From positions 3,844,001-3,908,000 of the forward strand of contig CAWJMN010000001.1 in the NCBI GenBank assembly GCA_963844055.1: DNA of 64,000 nucleotides, given 5' to 3'. A program made the position numbers and the translations under genes. Each line of letters starts with the position of its first letter. Position 1 is the first letter of the stretch. The notes below the pieces were generated by a model. It was not told the DNA's origin. It worked only from the letters and a program-made list of their open reading frames with translations, and did no database searches. This document shows, one piece after another, positions 38,679 through 48,546 of this stretch. The stretch comes from CAWJMN01 sp963844055. Lineage in GTDB: Bacteria; Planctomycetota; Planctomycetia; Pirellulales; Pirellulaceae.

Positions 38679-39121
38679 GGTGGGGACAAGCTCAAAGGGG
38701 AGAACGCCGATCAACCTCGGTGCAGACTCAAAACAGCCTGATTCTACGGGCTAGATAACCAAAATCAAACTAGGAGCGGCACCCGACAACACCCTCTAAG
38801 CGACGAATTTAGCCGCCTTTTTGGCCACGAGGTGGTAATTACACAAAAAAGGCCACCATTTCTGCTTGGCAAAAGAGCCGTCCTCGTCATTCAAAATCCG
38901 TCTGTGGACAGAACAGCCCTCATAACCCCTACAGTCCCTGTTTGAATAGTCAGCTTGCGGGCAAGAAAGAGACCAAGTCAGGGGGTGGGTTTGTTTGCTA
39001 AGACCAATTAGCGACCTAAGTTTCCTCTGCACAACGCTCGGAGCAACCGCTCTCCCGTCGGCCTCCATTAGGTCCCTCGACGCCTCGTGTTTCCCTAGTA
39101 TTTCACCGCAGAACCCGACGC
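38679..39121. other. divergent intergenic region, phosphatase to HD/GGDEF gene
   Basis: 443 bp with promoters expected on both strands. I see no gene, RNA motif or strong dyad. Confidence 0.35.
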
Positions 39122-41353
39122 ATGAACATCGTCAATTCACCCACTACGGCCGAAATCCACGACCACGCCGGGAAGGACCCTGTCAGCACTACGGACTCGC
39201 GTCTTAATGAAGTTGCCGACCTTCTTAGTAAGCTGAATGTTCCACCGGTACTTTCGCCACAGGCGCCGCTGCCAACGCCCGAACAGGCCCACGAAAACCA
39301 CCTAGCAATGGTTCGCCTGGGAATCGCCAGCAGCCTTTTCGGAGCCTTGCGCGCCAAACATCCCGCAACCGCCTCGCACTGCATGCGCGTGGCCATGGGA
39401 GTTTCCTCTTGGTCCCTTTTGATGGACCTAAAGCCACAGCAGCGGGATGAGATTGAAGTTGCCGCGCTCCTGCATGATCTGGGAAAGATTGGCGTTCCCG
39501 ACCGCATTCTGCTTAAGCCCGATCAACTAAGCGAAGAAGAGTTTAGCTACGTCGATCAACATCGAAGCATCGGCGTGGACATCTTGCGCGGCTGCTGCGA
39601 TTCGGAAAGCCTGCTGGCCATGGTCCAGCATTGCAACGACTGGTACGACGGAAGTCGGCGTGGCCAAACTTGCAGCGGCAACGACCTGCCGCTCGGTTCA
39701 CGGATGATTGCGATCGTGGATGCGTTTGATGCCATCACGAATGACCAAGTCTATCGACATGCACTCTCTCGCGAGCATGCCATGTCGGAGCTATTCCAGA
39801 ATGCAGGGCGTCAATTTGACCCTGAGCTGGTTTCTGACTTTTGTACGTTCATGAATGCCGACCAGATCAAGCTGCACACCGTAGTCGCCTATCGCTGGCT
39901 CAAACAACTGCATGCGGAGCAGTCCAATGATCGTTGGCGGCTCTGCAGTCGGCCTGTCGCGGAAGCCGAATCGACGGGCGACGTCTTTCAGCACAAATTG
40001 CTCGAAGCGATGCATGATGCGGTGGTTTTCATCGACAACACCATGCGGATCACCCTTTGGAACCGGGCTGCAGAGCGGCTAACCGGCATCTCGGCCGAAA
40101 GCCTGCACTATCGGCACTGGTCCCCTGCCCTGATTCACCTGCGTGATGAAAACCAAAAACTGTTTTCCACCAGTGAATGTCCATTGACCACATCGATGCA
40201 GCGCCAGGAGCAGACCGTCCGTCGCCTTTCGATGATTTCTCGCGGAGGAAGTCGGACCGACATCGATTGTCACATCATTCCCGTCTTTGGCACGGGGGGC
40301 GTTCCACTAGGGGCTGCCATGATGATGCATGACATCGCCACGCAGGTTACGCTGGAACAACGTGTGCAATCGCTGCACGAACAAGCAACGCGCGATGCCC
40401 TCACCCAAGTTGCCAACCGGGCGGAGTTTGATCGCACCCTATCAACTCGTGTTTCGCAGTGCGTGCAAAAGCGGCTACCGCTGAGCCTGATTATTTGCGA
40501 CATCGACCATTTCAAAAAGGTCAACGATACCTTTGGGCATCAAGCCGGCGATGCTGTACTGATTGCTTTCGGCTCACTTTTGAAGCGTCATGGCCTTTCG
40601 GGAGACCTTATCGCTCGCTACGGCGGTGAAGAGTTTGTCATCCTGTGCGGCGACTGCAACAATGCGACTGCTACCCGCCGTGCCGAGAAGATTCGCGCCG
40701 AACTTGAAGCCATCCAGCAGCCTGCCCTTAATGGCAAATGCCTTACGGCCAGCTTTGGCGTTACCGAGCTTCAAGATGGTGACACCCCAGAAACGATGCT
40801 TCGCCGTGCTGACCGTGGACTGTACCAAGCCAAGGCCAATGGCCGAAACATGGTGGTTCAGCTGGGTGCAGGCATTCGCAGTGATTCCGCAACCCCAGAA
40901 CGACGGGGCTGGTTCTCTTGGTTCCGCTCTGAACCGATTGAAGACCTTGTCCAGCGTACGCTTGTTACTGCCGTACCGCTAAACATCGTCGGGGAAAAGC
41001 TACGCGGCTTTGTGGCTGATCATTCGGCCGACATCAAATCCCTCGATGAAAATCACATCCTTCTTGAAGTCATCGCCTCGGCGTCTCTCATTGGACGCCG
41101 TGATTCCGATCGCCCAACCCCCTTTTGCATGGACCTGCGACTTGAAGAATCCAGTGGCAATGATGCCAAATCACGGCGGTTTAGTCGCACACTTATTCAC
41201 GTTTCCATTCGCCCCGTTCGCGGACGCGATCGGCGCCAACAGAACATGCTCGACATGGCCCGTCGACTGCTGGGAAGCCTCAAGTCCTATCTCATCGCCC
41301 AAGAGATAGAAACACCAAGCCAAACCGCAACGACCGTTCCGGCGGGTCATTAG
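39122..41353 (+). CDS. HD-GYP-like, PAS and GGDEF protein (c-di-GMP signalling)
   Basis: A 743-residue multidomain protein. Residues about 60-260 form an HD domain (HDLGKIGVPD, HRSIGVDIL, SRMIAIVDAFDAITND), but where HD-GYP enzymes have GxGYP it reads DWYDGSRRGQ. A PAS-like domain follows (LLEAMHDAVVFIDNTMRITLWNRAA, about 298-420). Then comes a GGDEF domain with an intact active site (RYGGEEF) and no RxxD inhibitory site (LSGD). The last 150 residues after RRGWFSWFRSEP are unassigned. Probably a diguanylate cyclase; phosphodiesterase activity is doubtful. Confidence 0.9.
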   Translation: MNIVNSPTTAEIHDHAGKDPVSTTDSRLNEVADLLSKLNVPPVLSPQAPLPTPEQAHENHLAMVRLGIASSLFGALRAKHPATASHCMRVAMGVSSWSLLMDLKPQQRDEIEVAALLHDLGKIGVPDRILLKPDQLSEEEFSYVDQHRSIGVDILRGCCDSESLLAMVQHCNDWYDGSRRGQTCSGNDLPLGSRMIAIVDAFDAITNDQVYRHALSREHAMSELFQNAGRQFDPELVSDFCTFMNADQIKLHTVVAYRWLKQLHAEQSNDRWRLCSRPVAEAESTGDVFQHKLLEAMHDAVVFIDNTMRITLWNRAAERLTGISAESLHYRHWSPALIHLRDENQKLFSTSECPLTTSMQRQEQTVRRLSMISRGGSRTDIDCHIIPVFGTGGVPLGAAMMMHDIATQVTLEQRVQSLHEQATRDALTQVANRAEFDRTLSTRVSQCVQKRLPLSLIICDIDHFKKVNDTFGHQAGDAVLIAFGSLLKRHGLSGDLIARYGGEEFVILCGDCNNATATRRAEKIRAELEAIQQPALNGKCLTASFGVTELQDGDTPETMLRRADRGLYQAKANGRNMVVQLGAGIRSDSATPERRGWFSWFRSEPIEDLVQRTLVTAVPLNIVGEKLRGFVADHSADIKSLDENHILLEVIASASLIGRRDSDRPTPFCMDLRLEESSGNDAKSRRFSRTLIHVSIRPVRGRDRRQQNMLDMARRLLGSLKSYLIAQEIETPSQTATTVPAGH

Positions 41354-41385
41354 GGCGGCAATACTCCAGCAGAACGGCCTGACGA

Positions 41386-42636
41386 CTACTCGGACGTCCC
41401 TTGGAAGAAACGCTCTTCCAAGGCTCGCCACAGCATCAGCAGGCCCATCATCAGAATGAGCCCCAGCCCAAGCAGCATGGGGACCAGCGACCCAAGAGAA
41501 AAGATCTCTCGGGCAAAGCCATTCCAGACGCGATCCCAGCCAACCACCACCATCACGCTGGCCAAGCTCAAGTAGGGACCAAAGGCGATATCTCGCCGTC
41601 CGCTGAATACCCACTGTGCCAGAGAAACAAACAGAGCAGCGACGGGCGACAGAAAGAAAACGATCAAAGCTGCCTGCCAGCCCAAAAACGCCCCAATCAT
41701 CGCCATGAGGGTGACGTCACCAAATCCCATCGCCTCTTTACGAAGAGCAATCTGTCCGATGATTCGGACCGACCAAACAAGGCCGCCACCAAATCCCATT
41801 CCAATGACGGATGTGATCAACGCGGGACGCACTTGCGGCGTCAAGTTCCACGCAGCAGCCATCGCCAGGGAAGTGATCACCACAATTCCCAGTAGCAAAT
41901 AGGCATAGCCACCTCGGAAAAACGTGGCGCAGTAGTAGGCGATCCCCTTTTTTAAACCACGACGCAGCGTGCAAAGTGCAGGTACCAGCGAAATGGCCCA
42001 GGCGAATACAATCAGGCAGCAAAGCCCCAATCCCCAGCTTTCCAGCATCCAGTGCGGAAGCTCCCCCTGCGAATCGACAGCGCAAAACGTCAGTCGATCC
42101 ACCGTCTGTATGGGCAACAGCGGAAGTGGCGAGAGACAGCTAAACGCAATCCCCAGCAAGGCCCCTGTCACGGTCACACTATCGGGTATGGTCTGCTCAT
42201 CAAAGTCGATAAATGTCGCAACGAGCAGCCCCCAAAACAAAAAAGCATGAGCGACAAACTGCCAGAGGAGTTGCGACTGTATTGGCTCAAGCACAAACGC
42301 TAAACGCATTACCTCAGGAAGCAAACCGCCTGCCAGTTCATGCCGACAAAGCGCCACCAGCCCGACGGCACATGCCACTTCAAGCAGCAGTGGCCGAACC
42401 CAAAACAACAGCCCATGTACTTTTTCGTCGCGCCGGAGCGATAGCCAGCCCACAACCGGAACGTAATCCAGCCAACTTGCCGGCCCCGCACCAGGTACTC
42501 GCTTCGACCACGGACTAATCGCGCGGGGAAACCATGCCAGGGAATAGATGGCCCAGTTTGCAAGAGCCCCCAGAATCAGGCCGATACAGGCCAAGATCAC
42601 CGTTTGCCAAAACGCAGATAACGCCAAAAATGCCAT
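41386..42636 (-). CDS. pilD: prepilin peptidase (A24 family)
   Basis: A polytopic membrane protein of 416 residues with both catalytic aspartate motifs: IDFDEQTIPDSVT (near residue 145) and KEAMGFGDVTLMAMIG (near 295). The N-terminal cytoplasmic loop lacks the two CxxC pairs of classical PilD. It cleaves type IV pilin-like leaders and N-methylates the mature ends; the DUF1559 proteins at the end of this window carry exactly such leaders. ATG 42636 overlaps the aroK stop as TAATG, which favours it over upstream starts. Confidence 0.9.
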   Translation of the reverse strand: MAFLALSAFWQTVILACIGLILGALANWAIYSLAWFPRAISPWSKRVPGAGPASWLDYVPVVGWLSLRRDEKVHGLLFWVRPLLLEVACAVGLVALCRHELAGGLLPEVMRLAFVLEPIQSQLLWQFVAHAFLFWGLLVATFIDFDEQTIPDSVTVTGALLGIAFSCLSPLPLLPIQTVDRLTFCAVDSQGELPHWMLESWGLGLCCLIVFAWAISLVPALCTLRRGLKKGIAYYCATFFRGGYAYLLLGIVVITSLAMAAAWNLTPQVRPALITSVIGMGFGGGLVWSVRIIGQIALRKEAMGFGDVTLMAMIGAFLGWQAALIVFFLSPVAALFVSLAQWVFSGRRDIAFGPYLSLASVMVVVGWDRVWNGFAREIFSLGSLVPMLLGLGLILMMGLLMLWRALEERFFQGTSE

Positions 42637-43217
42637 TACGACCGGGCCTTTTGTTCTGCGGCTTGATCGGAGGTGAATGGTGCCGTGGCTGAACCCGTTG
42701 TTTGCAACTTCCACCAATGGGCGATTTGCGACGCAACCTCTGCCGGCGTTAGATGATCAACAGCCACTTCAAAATCGGCCGACTCGGCATAGAGCGGGCG
42801 ACGTTTTTCAAGTACGGTCTGCACTTCCCCCAGCACCCCTTGAGAAGTCAAGCTGGGACGATTTTCCTTGGTGGCGGCGTCGGCTTCCAGTCGTGCGGCC
42901 AACACTTCGGGCTCTGCTTTGAGCCAAACGGTCCGGCCTGTTTCTCGCAGCACTTGCCGATTCTCAGGGCGCAAGATCACTCCACCACCAAGGGCCACAA
43001 TCCCTGCAGTTCCTTGGGAAAGCAGCTTTAAGGTTTCGCTCTCGTGATTGCGAAACGCGGGTTCACCGTCGTCAGAAAAGATCTGAGCGATACTCTTTCC
43101 AACACGCAATACTAGCTGTTGATCGGCATCGACCCAGGGGAGCCCTAGTTCCTTCGACAAACACGCAGCGACCGTGGTTTTACCACTGCCGCGATAGCCA
43201 ATCAGGTACAGATTCAT
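42636..43217 (-). CDS. aroK: shikimate kinase
   Basis: A 193-residue P-loop kinase phosphorylating shikimate. Walker A is GYRGSGKTT (residues 7-15), the shikimate-binding WVDAD follows, then FRNHESETLKLL and the lid GGGVILRPENR. The start is ATG 43217 (MNLYLIGYRGSGKTT). It follows the AroD-AroE fusion by 90 bp and shares TAATG with the prepilin peptidase, so shikimate and pilin-processing genes are in one transcript. Confidence 0.94.
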   Translation of the reverse strand: MNLYLIGYRGSGKTTVAACLSKELGLPWVDADQQLVLRVGKSIAQIFSDDGEPAFRNHESETLKLLSQGTAGIVALGGGVILRPENRQVLRETGRTVWLKAEPEVLAARLEADAATKENRPSLTSQGVLGEVQTVLEKRRPLYAESADFEVAVDHLTPAEVASQIAHWWKLQTTGSATAPFTSDQAAEQKARS

Positions 43218-43307
43218 CGGACGATCAAGTTCCGCCAGTTTTCCCAAAGAAGTCCAGCCCCGCACCAAGATTCGCTTTTGCCCCGACTTGCCCCCCTGCC
43301 CTTTTCC

Positions 43308-44792
43308 CTAACTACGTGCAGCGCTAATCGCGCGGCGTACCACGTTACGCATCACTTCTTGTGGAGCATCTTGACCGGTAAACAGCTTGAACTGCAACGC
43401 AGCCTGTCCCACAAACATATCCACGCCCGTGATCGTCTCACAACCTTCTTCACGTGCTTGCTTGATCAGCAAGGTTTGTTCGGGGTTGTAAATCGTATCA
43501 AACACCACCATACCATGGTGCAGTTTGGAAGCCTCAAACGGGGTTTCATTGACGTTGGGATGCATGCCAACCGGCGTGCCATTCACCAGCAACTCTGCCT
43601 TGACGGAATGCCGAGCTCCCCAGGCAATCGACTTGCACTTGGCGGCATGGGCTAGGTCGTCGGCCCGATCACCCGAACGCGACGTGACCACCACATTGGC
43701 ACCCCGCTTTTTCAGGCCATAAACAATCGCCTTCGAGACGCCACCTGCTCCCAGGACCAGTGCCGTCTTGCCGGCCAGGGTCGATTCCCCTTCTGGCGTT
43801 TGGAAAGCTTTATCAATGCTCGCCATCGCAGCCCTAAAATCGGTGTTGTAAGCGACAATACCATCGTCGCGCCACACTACCGTATTGGCCGCACCAATTT
43901 CCTGCGAAGCTTCGTCGTACTTCCCTACCAGTTGCAGGATCTCTTCCTTGTGTGGGATCGTGACACTCAGTCCCTTAATTCCCAGCTCGCGGCAGTCGTT
44001 CATGAACATGCTCAGCTCTTCACGCGGCACGCGGAAGGGAACATAAAGCCGGTTCATTTTGAGGTGCGCGAATGCCGCATTATGGATTTGCGGCGAAAGG
44101 CTATGGGCCACAGGATCCGCAATGACGCCGTAGATTTCTGTGTCTTGATTGATGTTGTCGTAGTGGTAGATGTCCCGCATCTGGTCAAAACTAAGCTGAC
44201 CGGGGGCCATCGCCCGTTCCGAATGAAAGGTCGCGTAGGTAAATGGCGAACCAAACTTGGCACCCAGCAATCGCGAAGGAAGGCCAATCTCTCCCATGCA
44301 AAGCGCAACGGTCGGAACGCGACTGTAACGCATCATCCGTAGCATTTTGAGATTATCGTGGGGGCTATGCGCCATGGTGGCGATCTTCACCACGTCGGCA
44401 TCCATAGCCGCCATCTTCGAATGCAATGCCGGCAGGTTCTCAGGCGTTTCTTGAAAGTTGTGATAACTGATAATCCGCTTGGTCTTACCAAAGCGTGGAA
44501 CCGAGGCAGCAATATCTTCCTCAAGGTCGATGTAATCTACCCCGGCAGCAATCGCCTGACGGATCAAAAGCATCCGCTCTTGCTCCGTACGTGCCCATTT
44601 TCCACCATCTTGTGGACGACGACACGTAATCACGACTGGACAGGCCTTCTCGGCCAAGATGCGGGCTAGATTCACTTCCCGCACAATAAAGTCCAGGCGC
44701 AGCTCCACTAGCTGTGCGCCTTGCTCTGCCAAGTGCTTCAGTTCGGCAATCATGTGCCGATGCCGACCTCTACCAATGCTTACACAAATCAT
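43308..44792 (-). CDS. aroDE: bifunctional type I 3-dehydroquinase / shikimate dehydrogenase
   Basis: A 494-residue fusion. Residues 1-220 form a type I dehydroquinase (QLVELRLDFI, HNFQETPENL, Schiff-base lysine in DADVVKIATMA). Residues from about 222 form shikimate dehydrogenase (YGVIADPVAHSLSPQIHNAAF, VTIPHKEEI with the catalytic Lys, GAANTVV, NTDF, LVLGAGGVSKAIVYGL). It catalyses two consecutive shikimate-pathway steps, as in plants and some bacteria. It is in line with aroK downstream; DAHP synthase of the same pathway is separate, under the leader attenuator. Confidence 0.95.
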   Translation of the reverse strand: MICVSIGRGRHRHMIAELKHLAEQGAQLVELRLDFIVREVNLARILAEKACPVVITCRRPQDGGKWARTEQERMLLIRQAIAAGVDYIDLEEDIAASVPRFGKTKRIISYHNFQETPENLPALHSKMAAMDADVVKIATMAHSPHDNLKMLRMMRYSRVPTVALCMGEIGLPSRLLGAKFGSPFTYATFHSERAMAPGQLSFDQMRDIYHYDNINQDTEIYGVIADPVAHSLSPQIHNAAFAHLKMNRLYVPFRVPREELSMFMNDCRELGIKGLSVTIPHKEEILQLVGKYDEASQEIGAANTVVWRDDGIVAYNTDFRAAMASIDKAFQTPEGESTLAGKTALVLGAGGVSKAIVYGLKKRGANVVVTSRSGDRADDLAHAAKCKSIAWGARHSVKAELLVNGTPVGMHPNVNETPFEASKLHHGMVVFDTIYNPEQTLLIKQAREEGCETITGVDMFVGQAALQFKLFTGQDAPQEVMRNVVRRAISAARS

Positions 44793-44898
44793 GGCAACTC
44801 GCGTAAATCTAACATCACCTGCTTTTTGGGGGGAATCTTTCTAGAGTGACGGATTCCTACCAAGATTTCAAGGACAACCACCCAAAACAACTATACCA

Positions 44899-46947
44899 CT
44901 AAGTGCGTTTAAACCGCTTATCCAACTCTTCCCGGCTAAAAACCAATGACGTCGGCCGGCCGTGTGGGCAGTGGTGCGCGTCCTGGCATAGATGACGCTG
45001 CTCTAGCAGCGAGGTAATCTCTTCGGTCGACAAATGGTCGCCCGCCTTCACCGCTGCCTTACAGGCGATCATGTGCAGCAGTTCATCGAACAGGTCGCGC
45101 AGGTTCGGCGCCTTGCCGGCCGCAATCAGCGGCTCAATCACCTGCCGCAACAGTTCCGCTGGCCCCATGTTCGCCAGCATGGCCGGATAGCTCGAAATCA
45201 GCACGGTGTCCCCGCCAAACGCTTCGATCTCGATACCTAGCTTGGAGAGCACATCGCGAGCCGCCAGTGCCGCAGCAGCCTCTGCAGGCGGCAACGTCAC
45301 GGGTTCAGGGACAAGCAGTCGCTGGGATTCGAGCGTTCCGTTTTGCGTCCGTTCTCGCAGACGCTCGTACAAGATCCGCTCATGCAGAGCGTGCTGATCG
45401 ATGACCACCATCCCCACTTCATTTTCCGTAATGAGGTAGCGATTATGAATCTGAAACCCCAGGCCAGGGCGCTGAACCGGTGCGGCAGCGGGCGGAGCAA
45501 GATTAGAAGGCGCACCGCCAAAACCAGCTCCTTGCGGCAGATGTGGCGCAGAAGGGGCTGCAGGCTGGTTATACAAAAAAGCTTCGGCCGGATTCCGCGG
45601 CGAGGCAACGCCGCCCAGTCCTGCTCCATAAGCGGCTGGGGCTGACGCAGGTACGGCCTGCCAACCAGCTGAATCTGTCGCAACGTCCGCAGCGGAATAG
45701 GGCATGGCGCCCCCCACCGCAGCATACGATCGATCGAGCCGATTGATCTGTAGCATTTCTTCGGGAGCGCGATCAAACCGCAGTTCTAAACTCGCTTGGC
45801 TCTCCTCGCCAACATCGGCCTGAACACCCGTTGCGGCCGTCGGCAGAGTCCCCTTCGCCCATTCGACCAACTCACGACGGTGCTGGTCAGCACGCTCAGG
45901 ATCTACCAGTTCGGCCGATGGGGCATTCCCCGCCGACGACTGCACGATGGCCGTCAAATCGGTCGTGAGGAACTTCTTGCGCAGGCTTCCCAGAAGCAGC
46001 GAATAAACACGGCCACTATCCTGAAACCGAACTTCCAGTTTCGTCGGGTGCACATTGACGTCGATCAGGTCCGCCGGCATCTCCATTCGCAAAAAGGCGA
46101 TGGGAAAGCGTCCCGTTAACAGCAGTCCGCGATAAGCCTCGCCCAAAGCGTGCTGAAGCGCCCGGTCACGAATATGCCGCCCGTTCAAAAACAGGTACTG
46201 CATCCGGTTATTGCCGCGACTGTGCTGCGGATTGGCCACAAAGCCACTGAGGTGAACTTGCTCATCCTTGGCGTCCAAGGGGATCAGCCCTTGCTCAAGC
46301 TCTGGACCAAAGAACGCACCAATCCGTTGTCGCCAAGAATCAACCGGAGGCAGATCATACAGCGTCCGTTCCAAGTGCTTCAGCGTGAAGTGAACATTCG
46401 GATGCGCTAAGGCAATACGCGTGAATGCCTCGGTAGCATGCCCCACCTCTGTCTGTACCGCCCGCATGAACTTGCGACGGACCGGCGTGTTGAAGAACAG
46501 GTTGCGAACTTCAATCGTCGTGCCGACCGGTGCAGCGCAAGGGACGATGGGCTGAGACACACCACCATCCACCACCAGCTCTGCAGCGGCTGCCTCGTCT
46601 GAAGTTCGACTTCGCAGGGTGAACTGGCTTACTTCTGCAATCGAAGCCAAGGCCTCACCGCGAAAACCAAAGCTGCTCACCCGAAACAGGTCATCGGCAT
46701 CCAAAATCTTGCTTGTCGCGTGGCTTGCCACTGCAAGAGGCAATTGCTCAGGCGTCATGCCACAGCCATTGTCGGAAATGCGAATCAGGTCCATTCCACC
46801 CGCAGCCAAGCTAACGTCGATCCGCGTGGCACCGGCATCAACGGCATTTTCCAACAGTTCTTTCACGACACTGGCGGGGCGTTCAATGACTTCGCCGGCG
46901 GCGATCTTGTTCACCACACTTGGTGGCAACTGACGAATGACAGGCAT
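44899..46947 (-). CDS. mutL: DNA mismatch repair protein MutL
   Basis: A MutL of 682 residues. The GHKL ATPase motifs are VVKELLENAVDAG, ISDNGCG, ATSKI and SFGFRGEAL. The C-terminal dimerisation and nuclease domain contains DQHALHERILYE, the endonuclease metal motif of MutL proteins from organisms without MutH, and the late CPHGRP motif. A Pro/Ala-rich linker of about 130 residues joins the halves. I chose ATG 46947 (MPVIRQLPPSVVNKIAAGEV). It lies between aroDE and the two-component regulator on the same strand. Confidence 0.95.
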   Translation of the reverse strand: MPVIRQLPPSVVNKIAAGEVIERPASVVKELLENAVDAGATRIDVSLAAGGMDLIRISDNGCGMTPEQLPLAVASHATSKILDADDLFRVSSFGFRGEALASIAEVSQFTLRSRTSDEAAAAELVVDGGVSQPIVPCAAPVGTTIEVRNLFFNTPVRRKFMRAVQTEVGHATEAFTRIALAHPNVHFTLKHLERTLYDLPPVDSWRQRIGAFFGPELEQGLIPLDAKDEQVHLSGFVANPQHSRGNNRMQYLFLNGRHIRDRALQHALGEAYRGLLLTGRFPIAFLRMEMPADLIDVNVHPTKLEVRFQDSGRVYSLLLGSLRKKFLTTDLTAIVQSSAGNAPSAELVDPERADQHRRELVEWAKGTLPTAATGVQADVGEESQASLELRFDRAPEEMLQINRLDRSYAAVGGAMPYSAADVATDSAGWQAVPASAPAAYGAGLGGVASPRNPAEAFLYNQPAAPSAPHLPQGAGFGGAPSNLAPPAAAPVQRPGLGFQIHNRYLITENEVGMVVIDQHALHERILYERLRERTQNGTLESQRLLVPEPVTLPPAEAAAALAARDVLSKLGIEIEAFGGDTVLISSYPAMLANMGPAELLRQVIEPLIAAGKAPNLRDLFDELLHMIACKAAVKAGDHLSTEEITSLLEQRHLCQDAHHCPHGRPTSLVFSREELDKRFKRT

Positions 46948-47029
46948 CGTGAATCCATCCTTTAAGCAACTTCGCCGCGGCCAAGATCGGCCCACAACTT
47001 CCTCAGGCGACTATCCGCAAATCGAAAAC

Positions 47030-48463
47030 CTAGTCGCCAGCAGCGCTACCATCCTCTTTGGAAGTCCCCTGATACTTCTCCAGCTTGCGATAGAGGGTTC
47101 TGGCACCAATATCCAAAATCTTCGCAGCCTCTTCCCGATTTCCCGCCGTCAACTTGAGGGTCTGCTCAATTGCCCAGCGTTCGATGTTATCCATCGACTG
47201 CCCAATCAGCTCGCTTGGCCCACTGACCAATGCCGTGCTTCCCGTGGGCTCACTGCTTAGCTCGGCCAGTTCTGGGGGCAAGTCATCCACATCGAGCACG
47301 CCATCAAAATCGAGTACAACCATCGTCTCCATGGCATTGCGAAGCTGACGAATGTTGCCGGGCCAGTCGTACGCAAACAACCTTTTTGTAGCGGCCGGCG
47401 TGATCGACTTGACCGGCTTATGGTGCCGCTTGGAAAACAGCTTTCGAAAGTGATCCACCAGCGGAACGATGTCTTCACGTCGTTCACGTAACGCCGGCAG
47501 ATGAATCGTGACCACCTTCAAACGGAAATAAAGGTCGCTGCGAAACGTTCCTTGCTTAATCGCATCTTCAAGGCTTCGATTCGTGGCGGAGACGACCCGA
47601 ATGTTTACCTTCACTTGCTTATTATCGCCCACGCGCGAGATCTGATGATCTTCTAGCACGCGCAGCAGCTTGATCTGGGTCGAAATCGGCATGTCCCCAA
47701 TCTCGTCCAGAAACAATGTCCCGCCGTTGGCATATTCAAAGGCTCCCATCCGATCGTTGACCGCATCGGTATAGGCCCCTTTCACATGCCCGAACAGTTC
47801 GCTCTCTACCAAGTTTTCTGCAACGGCCGCACAGTTCAGCGGAACGATCCGCTTTCCCTTGCGAGGACTATTCTGATGGATGGCTTGAGCGATCAACTCT
47901 TTGCCCGTTCCATTTTCGCCTGTGATCAAAACACTCACATCGGTGGGAGCGATTCGCTTGAGTCGCTCAATGACTGTCTTCATCTTTTCGCTGGCGTAGA
48001 TGATCCCTTCAAAACCAAACCGCTCATCCAGTCGCTGGTTCAGTTCCAGGTTGGTTCGCTTGAGTCGAACGGCATCAGCCGCCTTCTCTACCACAGTCCG
48101 TAGCTTGGCAGGAGTAATGGGCTTTTCTAAAAAGTTGTAAGCGCCAAGTTGCATCGCCTCGACGGCCTTGGGAACCGTGGCATGCCCTGTCACCATCACG
48201 ATCAAGCCATCGGGAAGTGCTTGACGGGCGCGAGACAAGATCTCCATCCCATCCACATCGTTCATCACCAAATCGGTGATCACGATGTCGAAATTCTCTT
48301 GCTCGATCTTACGAGCTCCCTCCGGGCCGGAAATAGCAACGACGCACTCATAGCCAACCTTGACGAGGCTCTCTTCCATAGCCATCGCCAACGCCGCATC
48401 GTTGTCCACAATCAGCACGCGTAGTGGAGGACTCACTAATTCGGTTTGCTTTTCTTCAGCCAT
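47030..48463 (-). CDS. sigma-54-dependent response regulator (NtrC/AtoC type)
   Basis: A 477-residue regulator: receiver domain with phospho-Asp in VITDLVMNDVDG, AAA+ domain with Walker A GENGTGKE and Walker B GGTLFLDEIGDM, and a Fis-like helix-turn-helix (NREEAAKILDIGARTLYRKLEKY). The sigma-54 contact loop reads GAYTDA instead of GAFTGA. The start is ATG 48463 (MAEEKQTELV). The histidine kinase ends 83 bp upstream on the same strand and is the likely partner. The targets are unknown. Confidence 0.92.
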   Translation of the reverse strand: MAEEKQTELVSPPLRVLIVDNDAALAMAMEESLVKVGYECVVAISGPEGARKIEQENFDIVITDLVMNDVDGMEILSRARQALPDGLIVMVTGHATVPKAVEAMQLGAYNFLEKPITPAKLRTVVEKAADAVRLKRTNLELNQRLDERFGFEGIIYASEKMKTVIERLKRIAPTDVSVLITGENGTGKELIAQAIHQNSPRKGKRIVPLNCAAVAENLVESELFGHVKGAYTDAVNDRMGAFEYANGGTLFLDEIGDMPISTQIKLLRVLEDHQISRVGDNKQVKVNIRVVSATNRSLEDAIKQGTFRSDLYFRLKVVTIHLPALRERREDIVPLVDHFRKLFSKRHHKPVKSITPAATKRLFAYDWPGNIRQLRNAMETMVVLDFDGVLDVDDLPPELAELSSEPTGSTALVSGPSELIGQSMDNIERWAIEQTLKLTAGNREEAAKILDIGARTLYRKLEKYQGTSKEDGSAAGD

Positions 48464-48546
48464 GTAACCGATGATAGCGTACTGCCGGAAACGCTTCGAG
48501 GGGAAGCACCTTCCACAAGGCCAGCGATTAGGCGACAAAAGCCCGT

